A DNA stretch of 38,040 nt from the NCBI RefSeq assembly GCF_000220255.1, contig NZ_GL982513.1, positions 673,108 to 711,147 on the forward strand, in the 5' to 3' direction. This document shows, piece by piece, positions 24,390 to 33,500 of this stretch. This DNA is from Prevotella pallens ATCC 700821 (GTDB lineage Bacteria > Bacteroidota > Bacteroidia > Bacteroidales > Bacteroidaceae). The notes below the pieces were generated by a model. The model was not told where the DNA came from, ran no database searches, and was given only the letters and a program-made list of their open reading frames with translations. Position 1 is the stretch's first letter, and each line of letters opens with the position of its first letter. The translations under genes and the position numbers were made by a program.

Positions 24390-25022
24390 TTTTATATGCA
24401 ACTTTTGTTAATTGAATGTTATGTTTATGTTAGTTCTGAGAGAATATTTGAAAAATCTCTAAATACATTGTAGAAATATTCTTAGCTATACTTTGAGCTT
24501 TTCGCAATTCTATTCTCTTTGCCAGGTTCTTTGTTAGATGTCGTAGCCAATAATGTGTAATTACAGCCTATCTAACTTTTCTTCGCTCGGCAATGCAAAT
24601 GTACCAAATTATTAGTTGGTGTGGGAAGTTTTATAATGAAACATTTTAATGTTAGCAATATTTAACTAATATGTTTACTGCTTGATAAACAACAGAATGT
24701 GAATATAATATATAGTTTTGATAATTATTTGTTTTATTTTGTACGTGTATGTATTTCAGATGGTATGCAAATATATTTTAATCTTTGCTTAATGTTAATA
24801 CCATTTTTATTATCAAAAAGTAAAATCAGTGCTATAGATATATGCAGAATTGGTTGTGTATTATAAAAGTAGATATCTGTTACGAAAAATATAGTGTTTC
24901 TCAGTTTCTTTTATAATGCGATTTACAATAATGAACTGTATGCGAGAAAAGCATCTCCCCCACAGAGAGATGCTTATGCGATGCGCCTTTTTAAAAGGCT
25001 ACTTTTTGGTTGGGTATATGTT
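24390..25022. other. Intergenic region upstream of aspA
   Basis: About 630 bp without a convincing gene. It holds the aspA -7 box (minus TACATTTG at 24596-24603), which implies a leader of about 200 nt, and a GTTAGAT/ATCTAAC pair (near 24533 and 24570) within that leader. At the right end is the terminator of the next gene. The middle (24605-24900) is AT-rich with nothing I can name. Confidence 0.5.
24949..24975 (-). terminator. Terminator of the secreted hypothetical gene
   Basis: AAGCATCTC (24949-24957) and GAGATGCTT (24967-24975) form a 9-bp stem. The minus strand then continues TTCTCGC. A second AT-rich palindrome GCCTTTTTAAAAGGC lies closer to the stop codon. Confidence 0.5.
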
Positions 25023-25814
25023 TTATTTTGTATTAACTACTTTCACAGACTTTGTTGTTCCGTCTGTATATCTAACGGTTTTAATGGTTAAGCCTCTACC
25101 AATTTTAGACAATTTGCGACCAGAAAGGTCAAAATAAGTTTCGTTTACAACGTCTTTGTTCGTATCTGGTGCTACTGATTTAACACCTGCAGGGTCGTTT
25201 GTTCCTACGGTGAGTGCATCACCACAGAAGAAGAGTCTATTGTCGCTCCAATAGCCTGCAAGAATCTTAATTTTGGCATTCCCTGCTTCGTCTTTCTGAA
25301 CCATTGTGTCATCGAGTTTAATAGTATAACCGTCAATAATGTATTTAATATCACCATCTACGGGTGTAAACTTTCCGTCAATCAATTCCATATAACCTAC
25401 TTGCAATCCATATTCGCCATCGTCAGCCTTTCCGTATATTAAAAATTGCCCAGAAGGGATAGTTATGGTGTTTCCTTCTTTTGTGCCTTTTATCCATGCG
25501 TTGAGCTTATCACCCTTAAGACATGTTGCATACGACAAGGCATATTTTATGTAAACTGTTTTACCATCAGCATCTGTAACAACAACTAAATCGCCTACGC
25601 CTTCTTTATTTTCTGCTAATTGCGCAAGGTCGTAAGTAGTGATTTCAGCTTGTTGCGTCTCTTTGTTCTTCCTAATAGCAAGCATATAGCCACTAATGCG
25701 TTTGTAGTTTACGGCAGTACCTGCTGGTTGTTCTTTAATGATAGTTGGAGCACTTTGTGCTTGGGTTTGAATACTAAAGATTGCTGCGAGAGCAAAGAAT
25801 AATAGTTTTCTCAT
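25023..25814 (-). CDS. Secreted protein of unknown function with Prevotella-type C-terminal tail
   Basis: A 263-residue exported protein (signal peptide MRKLLFFALAAIFSIQTQAQ). I do not recognise the central domain. It is beta-rich with repeated short strands such as GDLVVVTDADGKTVYIKYAL and GDIKYIIDGYTIKLDDTM. The last 40 residues (ETYFDLSGRKLSKIGRGL, then IKTVRYTDGTTKSVKVV) match a tail I know from many Prevotella/Bacteroides secreted proteins, YFDLSGR...-type, related to T9SS type A sorting tails but without a terminal -IxVK. Monocistronic, with a good promoter and a leader hairpin. Confidence 0.75.
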   Translation of the reverse strand: MRKLLFFALAAIFSIQTQAQSAPTIIKEQPAGTAVNYKRISGYMLAIRKNKETQQAEITTYDLAQLAENKEGVGDLVVVTDADGKTVYIKYALSYATCLKGDKLNAWIKGTKEGNTITIPSGQFLIYGKADDGEYGLQVGYMELIDGKFTPVDGDIKYIIDGYTIKLDDTMVQKDEAGNAKIKILAGYWSDNRLFFCGDALTVGTNDPAGVKSVAPDTNKDVVNETYFDLSGRKLSKIGRGLTIKTVRYTDGTTKSVKVVNTK

Positions 25815-25845
25815 AATTTTAAAATGTTTAAGTAATACGATATAT

Positions 25846-25860
25846 GTGGGCTTCTCCCAC
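25846..25860 (-). other. Leader hairpin GTGGG/CCCAC
   Basis: A 5-bp GC stem (25846-25850 with 25856-25860) in the leader of the secreted hypothetical gene, about 32 nt upstream of its start. A regulatory role is possible but unproven. Confidence 0.3.
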
Positions 25861-25925
25861 GAACTAAAAAATTTATTGACAAATAGATATAAATGAAAGT
25901 GTATATGCTTACTTTTCTACATTTG

Positions 25926-25957
25926 CAAAATTAAACAAAGTTTTAGGTTATAACAAA
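25926..25957 (-). promoter_or_regulatory. Promoter of the secreted hypothetical gene
   Basis: Minus-strand TTTG (25957-25954), a 20-nt spacer and TAATTTTG (25933-25926) fit both Bacteroidota boxes. The implied leader is about 105 nt. Confidence 0.6.
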
Positions 25958-26200
25958 TTTTTATACTTCAATTTTGATTTGTTTAACATATTCTTAACCA
26001 GTAAATAATGTAATAAATTTCTTAACAAAGACCATTAGTTGTGAAATGACGGTAAATGTTCTGAACTTGATATAAGTGCACCGAAAATAGGTTCAATAGG
26101 AAATGAATAGAACATTTGTAAACTGTGTTTGCAGGTATTTGCAAATGGAATAACTTTCTCTGATATTTAGAAAAAACAGCCAAATGTTAGTAGCTTTTGT

Positions 26201-26277
26201 TTTAGATATCTGTCACGTTCGTCTCAGATATCTGTCACGTTCGTCTTAGATATCTGTCAGTTGCGTTTTAGACGTCA
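26201..26277 (+). repeat. 22-bp tandem repeat array 1
   Basis: AGATATCT starts at 26204, 26226 and 26248, and a decayed AGACGTCA at 26270, exactly 22 bp apart. The 14-bp linkers read like GTCACGTTCGTCTC. There are four units and no spacers of unique sequence, so this is not a CRISPR. The array lies in an 1147-bp gene-free stretch (25815-26961) that otherwise holds two promoters and the riboswitch. Confidence 0.9.
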
Positions 26278-26573
26278 TAGCAAATTAGAACCTTTATGAG
26301 GTTATGTTATAATGGCTGAAAGTTGTTTTTTTAGATGAAGATGAGGTAAACTTTCATTCTGCAATGTTTCAATTTTAGTGCTATTATAGGCGTGTGCACA
26401 ATAATATGTTGCCAAATAGTTTGTTATATATTGTGGCATATAATAACGGATATTATTACATTCGCTCACTTTTTTAAAGATATTCTACATCTTCTATATT
26501 GAGCCAAGATATAGCGTGTCAAACTTTTATCAATAATATCTTGTTTTTTTTATTTTATTTAATATTTTATTAC

Positions 26574-26581
26574 TATCTTTG
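26574..26581 (+). promoter_or_regulatory. Promoter -7 box before the cobalamin riboswitch
   Basis: TATCTTTG is a perfect TAnnTTTG box, placed so that transcription would begin near 26588, just before the aptamer. Confidence 0.6.
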
Positions 26582-26589
26582 CACCCGCA

Positions 26590-26756
26590 ATTAGGTTCGC
26601 ATTAGCGATTAATAGAGAATCAGGTGAGAAACCTGAACAGTCCAGCTGCTGTAAGTCGTCGTTGTAGACACAAACAGATACCACTGGGTAGATACTATCT
26701 GGGAAGGTGTTTGTGATCAGACGATAAGTCAGAAGACCTGCCATTGCGATACTTCT
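26590..26756 (+). promoter_or_regulatory. Cobalamin (B12) riboswitch
   Basis: The aptamer core is recognisable. GAGAATCAGGTGAGAAACC (26625-26643) is followed by CAGTCCAGCTGCTGTAAG, then CCACTGG...GGGAAGG, and the near-invariant B12 box AAGTCAGAAGACCTGCC at about 26726-26742. A closing stem pairs TCGCA (26597-26601) with TGCGA (26745-26749). Cobalamin riboswitches repress their gene when adenosyl- or other cobalamins bind. This one lies 206 nt upstream of the 1889-residue secreted protein and faces it, with no other gene between. The core is convincing by eye; covariance scoring would set the ends. Confidence 0.93.
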
Positions 26757-26961
26757 ATAAAGCTTCTGTGGGTTAGGTTGAGAAGTAGAAAACAATATAT
26801 TATTATAACACACCAATTATTTCGGCTCAGAGCATACGCTATAGAGTGTTTGTAAAAAAGCTGAAAAGCATATCTGTATGCTATGTATGCTATAGTGTGC
26901 AGAATGTAAATGATTATAGCTAAACAGGTAAAAGAGATTTTTAATTAATTATATAGTATTT
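26751..26961 (+). promoter_or_regulatory. Structured leader after the riboswitch (likely expression platform)
   Basis: AGAAGT (26781-26786) can pair with ACTTCT (26751-26756) or, shifted, with CTTCT (26763-26767), which exclude each other. Further on, TTTCGGCT (26820-26827) pairs with AGCTGAAA (26859-26866), and AGCATA (26867-26872) with TATGCT (26877-26882). No T-run follows, so control is more likely at translation or RNA stability than by a simple terminator. Confidence 0.45.
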
Positions 26962-29900
26962 ATGAACACAAAATTACTATTAGTGTCGGTATTTATGGCA
27001 CTGTCGGCAGTATCTACGCCCACAATGGCACAGAGCACGCCTACAGAGATTAATATATCGGACACTAAACAAACAATTACTGTTGGCGACAATAGTATTA
27101 AGTTCTATGACGAGGGAGGACCTACAGGGCAAACTACTCCTCGGACTGGTACAGTGAAACGTGTTAGCGAAATTACGTTTGTACCAGCTGATAATGCGAA
27201 GAAAGTAATGGTGAACTTCACTAAGATGGACATTTTTAAGTCTACATTAGCCGAAGTGAATAGTCAGTTTGTAAAGGTATATAGCGGAAAAGAAGCTAAA
27301 CCAGCAAACTTGCTAAAAACTTTCACGCAGAAAGAAACAGGCATTGTAAGGTCTACAGCCTATGATGGTGCACTCACTATCGTCTTCGAGAACGATTATA
27401 CAATGAAGAGAGATGGTTGGGAAGCCATCGTTTCACAGTTCACACCACAACAAATGAAGGTGAATGGCTTCGATGTAAAGCAGTTCACTGACGGTACTGT
27501 GTGTGCAGGCGATAAGGGACAGCAGATACTTAGTTTTAACATTAAAGCTATAGAAACTCTAAATCCGCTTACAACCACTAGCTTTAAGTTTAAAACCAAT
27601 GGTACGCAGGCACAAATATCCCACGCCACACTCTATTCAACAAAAGCATCAGACAAGTTTACTTCAACAACGAAGATAGGCGATGTAGATGTGAATAACG
27701 ATGAATTCGAAATTACCACACAAGCAACTACACTCTTTGAAGGCGACAACTGGTTCTGGCTAACTTACGATATAAATGCAACAGCAGAAGAAGGACAAAA
27801 GATAGATGCAGCCCTTGTGAGTGCCACTCTTAGCGATGGCACACACGCAGTTGCTAATGGCGATCCAAATGGAGATAGAACTGTAAAGAACATTGTAGAG
27901 TTTGTAGCAGGCAACAATACACGAACAGTAAACAACAAACTTACTTTTAAAACTAAAAATTCGAGCGCTTATAGCAAACGCTACGAAGGTTCAACAGACG
28001 AACGTACTATGACATTCTTACCAATTCATACGGGTAAGAAAATACAGATAGACTTCTCTCGTTTCGATATTATGTATTCAAGTAGTACAACTTTGGGTGT
28101 TCGTGCCGAATTTGCAGTTTATAGCGGACACGATAAGACTGGAACACTACTTTGGAAACTCGATAGTCATGAGGCGGCATCAGTAGGTCCTAAGAAGATT
28201 CTACGTTCAACGGCTACCGATGGTGCTTTGACAGTAGTTTTTAATCCTAAAACCTATACATCTTCTTACACAGGCGATGGCTTCGAAGCAGAAGTAACCG
28301 AATACGAAAGTAAACCACTAGCGTTCAAAGAGGCTGTTGTAAATCAACTTTCAACCGATGTTGCTGCAGCTGGTGCTAAAGATTTAGATATTATCAGCTT
28401 TAATGTTAAAGCAGAAGGAGATCAAGGCGAACTAAAACTACACGGTATAACACTAAACCTTAAAGATTCAAAGACTGCAATAAACAAGGTAACAGTGTTG
28501 AGCACAGGCGATAATGAAGCTGCAACAAACTCCGCGAAGGTAGTTGCAACCGTTACCGATTTAGGTACAAATAATACACTCGACATTCAGTTTACTGAAC
28601 CACTTGCACTTGTAGAAGGAAACAATTGGTTGCGTGTACGCTACGATACAAAAGAAGATGCTGAAGCTGATACAAAACTCGATGCAGCACTTACTACACT
28701 CGACTTCGGTGCAGCAAAGCAAAATATTACTGATGGAGATCCTACAGGCGAACGTGTTATAAAGAACATTGTTGTGTTCCACAATGGTGAGAATGCTACA
28801 AAGGTTATCGCAAATGGTAGTTCGTTAATGTTCTACGATGATGGCGGCGCTAATGGAAAAGAAACAAAAGATTTTGATGGAACAATAACATTTGCTCCTG
28901 CAAGTCCAGGCTATGGTATTAAGCTCGTAGCTAAACAATGGGACGTAGCCGGTCGTAATAAAATGTATATATATTATGGTGGTGAGAAGAAAGATAAAGC
29001 AGACCTTGAGTTTAGTCGTTATGATAAGTTACAACAAGTTACTACAAAATCTACAGACGGTAAACTCACTATTCGTTATACCACAACTTATGCAAGCGAT
29101 GGCTTTGCAATAGAAGTTAGCAGCGTTAAACTCTCTGAACTTGCCGTAGCTTCTGTTAAGACAGAAAGCGTTGCAACAGAAAAAAGCCTGAAAGGTACTA
29201 CCGATTTCGCTATGATGCGTGTAGACGTAGAAGCAACAGGCGACTATGGTACTGTAGATATTAAGAAGTTTAATGTAACAGCAACAGATGGTACTATTGT
29301 TAAGAATGTAAAGGTGTATGCAACCGGACAAGTAGATGCTTTCTCACCAGTTAATCTCTTCGGACAAACTACAACAAGTCCTTACGAAGTTACTGGAAAT
29401 TACACAATCGGAGATCGTGGTATATACCATTTCTGGATTGCTTACGATCTTGCTACTACTGCAAACACAGGCGATAAAGCTTCGGCAGAACTTACTTCAA
29501 TTGTAACCAATGTTAAAACAGAAACTCCAGTATCTGCAGTTACTGCCACTACTACGATTAAGGCTGGTAAGAACGGAACATTGGAAGTTGGTATAGATAA
29601 GGAATATAAGACCATACAGGCTGCTATTGATGCATTGCACGATGGTATTGACGGTCCTGTAACTATCAGTATTCAGCCAGGCGATTACAAAGAAAATGTA
29701 CTTGTACCTGCAATTGCTGGTATGTCGGCAAATAATACATTAACCATTACTTCGTCTACTGGTAAGTACTCTGATGTTAAGATTCACAACGACAAGTATG
29801 ATGCGAATGGTTACTCTGATGATAAGATGGCAAAAGAGATAGGTGTATTTACTTTTGATGGTGCAACCTATACTACTCTGCGTGGTGTTGATGTTACAAT

Positions 29901-32631
29901 AGATGGAAATGTAAAATACCCATCAGTTGTTCACGTTCGTAACCAGAGCCGACATGTAACTGTGGAAGATTGCTACATTCATGCTAAAATGACTACTGAC
30001 TATCAAAGCAAGATAGTGCTTGTTAATATGTATGCACTTAACGAAGCTAATAAGAACAACGACTACTTCACATTGAAGGGCTCTATTCTGGAAGGTGGAC
30101 AGCAAGGTATTAACTTAGGTGGTACTAGCTATGTAGCGTTACCAAAGGAAGTAGGTGGAAAGGTTCTTAACAACACATTTAAGAATAATGGTAGCTTCGC
30201 TATCTATGTTAGTAAAGAAGATAACGCCGAGATTATTGGTAACACTATTATCAATACAGAAAGCGATAAAGCCGAATTTAAAGCTATCGATATAACTTCT
30301 AATGGACAAGTTAAGATAGAACAGAACAATATATACTTAAAGACTAAAAAGTATTCTGGTGCTATTGATATTCGTTCTATTGTGGCTGATGCGACAACGC
30401 CTGCAACTGTTGTTAATAACTCTATCATAAACGAGACAAGCAACAACAGGTCGTATGGTATTATGCTCGATAGTAGAGAACCATCATCGAACATTAATTT
30501 CGCACACAATACCATTTTATTCCGTGGTACAGCTAAAGAAGCTACATTGTTGCAACTACCAACCAATGCAACTAATGTTGTGGTTACTCAGAATATTCTT
30601 CAGAACGAGGCTGGTGGTTATGTCTATTCTATCAATGGAAAAGATGCTATTGATGCTATTAAGTTCTTAAGAAACGATGCCTATACAACTGGTGAAGTAT
30701 TTGCCACATACGGTACAACTAAATATGCAAACTTTAACAATTGGAAGACTGCTTCTAAAGAAGCAAACAGCTACAACGATAAGGTTGAATTCTTAAATAC
30801 TGAAGTGTTAGAACCAAAAGAAGTAGGACATTTGGTAAACACAGTGTTGCTTGACTATGCTAAGACTGATATCAACAACAAGCAACGCAACGCTGACCAC
30901 CCAACAATGGGTGCCTACGAGTTCTCTTCTGAAGTTCTAATACCTAAATCGGTAGCTGGTTATCCTGAAGTTGTGAACATTACCGACAACTCTGCCGATG
31001 TGAAAATAAAGGCAGACGAAAATGGTAAGGCTTATATTCTTGTAAAGAAACAAACCGAAGAGGCTCCTTCTGTAGACGATGTTAAGAGCAATGGTACTGC
31101 TATCTCTGTAAGCAAAGACACCGAAACTGTGCATGCGCTTACTAACTTAACAAAGGACGAGACTTATGTGGTATACATTGTTTACGAAGGTACGCGTGGT
31201 GGCGATAGTAAGGTTGAAGCTACACAACCATTCACAGTTACAAAACCAACACCTATACCAGAACCTGTAGTTACTACAGAGAATATAACTGTAGAAGCAG
31301 GACAACCTGCAAACTTGAAAGCTACAGTTACCAGTGGAACCGAACCTTACACCATAACATGGTATAATGGTAAACGTCAGAAGGTAGAAACCAACGTTGT
31401 TCCTACTCAGTGCGACCAATACACTGTAGAGGTGGTAGACAAGAATGGTAAGACTGCAAAGGCTGTTTGTGATGTAATTGTAAAGGGCAAGGCTGTAACA
31501 GCAACGCTCGAGAACCTTTACTTAGACAGCGAAAGCTATTGGAACGGCAGCAAGGGTTGTGGCTATTTCTTAAGTGGTTCGTATAAATTCCATAACACGG
31601 TATACCCAGACTACAATACCTACATGGATTGTATGTATTCTAACCAAACTGCAACAACATTTGTTGGTTTACAAGACCAATGGCGCAATGTAGTTGGTAA
31701 AGGTTACGATAACTCTGAAAACTATGGTGTTGTATATCCGCAGCCAGGTACTATTGATGTTCTGAATAAAGAAAATGGCGATAGTATTCGCGGTTTCTAT
31801 ATTACAAATACACCTTATGCGTATAGTTCTATAAAGAATGGAGATTCTATGTCTGGTGCCTTCCAGAAGGGCGATTACTTTAAACTTATTGTGATAGGTA
31901 AGAGAGCCGATGGTACAGAGAAACAGGTAGAATACTATCTTGCCGACTATCGTGCAGAGAAAGAAGCCGACCGCTACATTGTGGATACATGGCAGTGGGT
32001 AGATCTTAGCTCGTTGGGCGAAGTGAAATCGGTATCGTTCCAGATGGAAGGAACAAAGAAAAACAATTATGGACTAACCACACCTACTTACTTTGCTTTC
32101 GACAACTTTAATGGTATACGCAACGAAAAGATGGGTACTGCTATTGCAGCACAGAACCAACCCGTAGACGTTTCTGCTAACTTTACACCTGATGGTAGCA
32201 ATGCCACCATTAAGTATGCTGTTGTAGAACTCGTACCAAGCACCACTAAGGCGCAAGTTACTATAGACGAAGCTACAGGTAAGCTTACCATTAAGGGCGA
32301 AACTAACGAAAGCTTCTCTGTTGTTGTAAGTATGACACAAGCAGGAAAAACACAGTATGTAAACATTCCTGTAACTTACACTTCTGGCATTAGTACACTT
32401 GCCGAAGACAACAGCAATGCAACTGTTAGTGTTCAGAATGGCGAAATTGTAGTGAATGGTGCAGCCGATAACTACAGTGTAGAAGTATACTCAACATCGG
32501 GTATGTTGGTAGGTAAGGCAGAAGGAACAGCAAACAATGCAGTTCGTATGCCAAGCACCGTCAAAGGTTTATATATAGTTAAGGTTATTGCTGGCAACAA
32601 GAAAACAACGAAAAGTATTCTTGTGAAGTAA
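26962..32631 (+). CDS. Giant secreted multidomain protein: CUB-like/BNR_assoc_N-like repeats, beta-helix, DUF4465, T9SS sorting domain
   Basis: An 1889-residue protein with a signal peptide (MNTKLLLVSVFMALSAVSTP, then TMAQ). Residues 28-872 are three tandem pairs: a CUB-like sandwich (IKFYDEGGPTG, RSTAYDGALTIVF) followed by a domain like BNR_assoc_N (LFEGDNWFWLTYDINATAEEG, GDPNGDRTVKNIVEF). Residues about 874-1325 form a right-handed beta-helix of pectate-lyase type (YKTIQAAIDALHDGIDGPVT start). Fn3-like (1326-1428) and Ig-like (1435-1510) domains follow. DUF4465 spans about 1511-1719 (GFYITNTPYAYSSIKNGDS, EYYLADYRAE, WVDLSSLGEV, TPTYFAFDNFNG). The tail from about 1806 is a T9SS type A sorting domain (VEVYSTSGMLVGK, GLYIVKV, KSILVK). 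It is monocistronic under a cobalamin riboswitch, which implies a role in corrinoid capture at or near the surface. That role is inference. Confidence 0.88.
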   Translation: MNTKLLLVSVFMALSAVSTPTMAQSTPTEINISDTKQTITVGDNSIKFYDEGGPTGQTTPRTGTVKRVSEITFVPADNAKKVMVNFTKMDIFKSTLAEVNSQFVKVYSGKEAKPANLLKTFTQKETGIVRSTAYDGALTIVFENDYTMKRDGWEAIVSQFTPQQMKVNGFDVKQFTDGTVCAGDKGQQILSFNIKAIETLNPLTTTSFKFKTNGTQAQISHATLYSTKASDKFTSTTKIGDVDVNNDEFEITTQATTLFEGDNWFWLTYDINATAEEGQKIDAALVSATLSDGTHAVANGDPNGDRTVKNIVEFVAGNNTRTVNNKLTFKTKNSSAYSKRYEGSTDERTMTFLPIHTGKKIQIDFSRFDIMYSSSTTLGVRAEFAVYSGHDKTGTLLWKLDSHEAASVGPKKILRSTATDGALTVVFNPKTYTSSYTGDGFEAEVTEYESKPLAFKEAVVNQLSTDVAAAGAKDLDIISFNVKAEGDQGELKLHGITLNLKDSKTAINKVTVLSTGDNEAATNSAKVVATVTDLGTNNTLDIQFTEPLALVEGNNWLRVRYDTKEDAEADTKLDAALTTLDFGAAKQNITDGDPTGERVIKNIVVFHNGENATKVIANGSSLMFYDDGGANGKETKDFDGTITFAPASPGYGIKLVAKQWDVAGRNKMYIYYGGEKKDKADLEFSRYDKLQQVTTKSTDGKLTIRYTTTYASDGFAIEVSSVKLSELAVASVKTESVATEKSLKGTTDFAMMRVDVEATGDYGTVDIKKFNVTATDGTIVKNVKVYATGQVDAFSPVNLFGQTTTSPYEVTGNYTIGDRGIYHFWIAYDLATTANTGDKASAELTSIVTNVKTETPVSAVTATTTIKAGKNGTLEVGIDKEYKTIQAAIDALHDGIDGPVTISIQPGDYKENVLVPAIAGMSANNTLTITSSTGKYSDVKIHNDKYDANGYSDDKMAKEIGVFTFDGATYTTLRGVDVTIDGNVKYPSVVHVRNQSRHVTVEDCYIHAKMTTDYQSKIVLVNMYALNEANKNNDYFTLKGSILEGGQQGINLGGTSYVALPKEVGGKVLNNTFKNNGSFAIYVSKEDNAEIIGNTIINTESDKAEFKAIDITSNGQVKIEQNNIYLKTKKYSGAIDIRSIVADATTPATVVNNSIINETSNNRSYGIMLDSREPSSNINFAHNTILFRGTAKEATLLQLPTNATNVVVTQNILQNEAGGYVYSINGKDAIDAIKFLRNDAYTTGEVFATYGTTKYANFNNWKTASKEANSYNDKVEFLNTEVLEPKEVGHLVNTVLLDYAKTDINNKQRNADHPTMGAYEFSSEVLIPKSVAGYPEVVNITDNSADVKIKADENGKAYILVKKQTEEAPSVDDVKSNGTAISVSKDTETVHALTNLTKDETYVVYIVYEGTRGGDSKVEATQPFTVTKPTPIPEPVVTTENITVEAGQPANLKATVTSGTEPYTITWYNGKRQKVETNVVPTQCDQYTVEVVDKNGKTAKAVCDVIVKGKAVTATLENLYLDSESYWNGSKGCGYFLSGSYKFHNTVYPDYNTYMDCMYSNQTATTFVGLQDQWRNVVGKGYDNSENYGVVYPQPGTIDVLNKENGDSIRGFYITNTPYAYSSIKNGDSMSGAFQKGDYFKLIVIGKRADGTEKQVEYYLADYRAEKEADRYIVDTWQWVDLSSLGEVKSVSFQMEGTKKNNYGLTTPTYFAFDNFNGIRNEKMGTAIAAQNQPVDVSANFTPDGSNATIKYAVVELVPSTTKAQVTIDEATGKLTIKGETNESFSVVVSMTQAGKTQYVNIPVTYTSGISTLAEDNSNATVSVQNGEIVVNGAADNYSVEVYSTSGMLVGKAEGTANNAVRMPSTVKGLYIVKVIAGNKKTTKSILVK

Positions 32632-32660
32632 AGCACAACACTGCTATACAAATATTATTT

Positions 32661-32691
32661 GGGCTGGATTCCGTACATAGGAGTCCAGCCC
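32661..32691 (+). terminator. Intrinsic terminator of the giant secreted protein gene
   Basis: GGGCTGGATTCC (32661-32672) pairs with GGAGTCCAGCCC (32680-32691) over 12 bp with one G-U, followed by ATTTTAGTTT. It lies 29 nt past the stop codon, so the gene is a single-gene unit. Confidence 0.85.
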
Positions 32692-33410
32692 ATTTTAGTT
32701 TACGACGAAGTGTGTTCAACACCCATTATAAACCATAGATAATTACAATTAGTCCGTTAGCTACTCAGCAAATTTTTGTTTTTATTATAGAACAAATTGA
32801 TAAACTTTATAACGAAGGCATAGCAGGCTAAAGTAAGTTAGAAAAGCAATTAAGAAGACTGCCAAGAGGGTGAGAACTGAAGAAAATAATAATATAAGCA
32901 ATATATAAATTGTATTATGCTCTAATGAACAACTTAGCTTAATTCTATCAAGATTAAACATTCATTAAGCAACTTTCTTTGCCAATATTACATCTTTTTT
33001 GTTGCGTGTAATGTGTTGTTGTTTTCTTCTAAATACGAGCATAAAGTTTCAGATATCTGTCGTGTTCGTTTCAGATATCTCTCACGTTCGTTTCAGATAT
33101 CTGTCGTGCGTGTTTTAGATATCTGTCGCACTCGTTTTAGATATCTGTTTTTATTCCCCCTGTAAACTAATACATTTTCTTTCTACGAAAGGGCTGTGCA
33201 TACTTGTTTAATCTTCGATAATTTATTAAGAACTTAGTATGTCTTATGGTATTGTTGCGCATATTGCAACTCTTTATAACGCAATAGTAGTGAGCTACAC
33301 ACAACTATAAAAGCTATAAAGAAGGCTGGTAAGAAAACATTATAAAATATTTCAAGCTAAATATCCCTAATCTAAAACATACATATAATAGGCAATAGCT
33401 AAGACACGAG
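32692..33410. other. Gene-free region downstream of the giant gene
   Basis: About 720 bp. It contains repeat array 2. A short plus-strand stretch near 32790-32880 translates as EQIDKLYNEGIAG, stop, SKLEKQLRRLPRG, stop, which may be a trace of a lost gene but is too short to claim. Nothing else was recognised. Confidence 0.4.
33047..33150 (+). repeat. 22-bp tandem repeat array 2
   Basis: AGATATCT starts at 33051, 33073, 33095, 33117 and 33139, all exactly 22 bp apart. Linkers vary more than in the other arrays (GTCGTGTTCGTTTC, CTCACGTTCGTTTC, GTCGTGCGTGTTTT, GTCGCACTCGTTTT), while the 8-bp core is invariant. Confidence 0.9.
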
Positions 33411-33494
33411 CATAAAAAAGCCCCGTTTTATAGGACGAGGTAACCTGATGTTCTCACAACGGAATTATCCTTATTGTGAATGCTTTAAAAATTA
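33411..33494 (-). ncRNA. Candidate small RNA, about 84 nt
   Basis: On the minus strand a perfect -7 box (TATCTTTG, 33508-33501) predicts transcription from about 33494. The transcript would fold into a first hairpin, TTCACAA...TTGTGAGAA with inner GGA/TCC (about 33481-33450). A second hairpin follows, CCTCGT (33440-33435) with ACGGGG (33426-33421), and then CTTTTTTATG, a textbook intrinsic terminator. No ORF of note lies inside and no minus-strand gene ends here, so the terminator must serve this short transcript. I could not match it to a named RNA family. Confidence 0.55.
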
Positions 33495-33500
33495 GTACTG

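Noticed and set aside
24390..24401. TTG start adding four residues to aspA
   Set aside because: It is a rare start codon, and an ATG four codons later leaves the family N-terminus intact.
26201..26277. CRISPR-like regular repeats (also at 33047-33150 and 36309-36410)
   Set aside because: Units are only 22 bp, contiguous, with conserved linkers and no unique spacers. No cas gene is present.
26559..26816. 85-codon open frame on the minus strand
   Set aside because: It lies across the cobalamin aptamer on the opposite strand and has no family likeness. The RNA explains the conservation.
32790..32885. Possible peptide EQIDKLYNEGIAG...SKLEKQLRRLPRG
   Set aside because: It is broken by two stops, very short, with no start or homologue recognised. 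It was left as a remark in the region entry.
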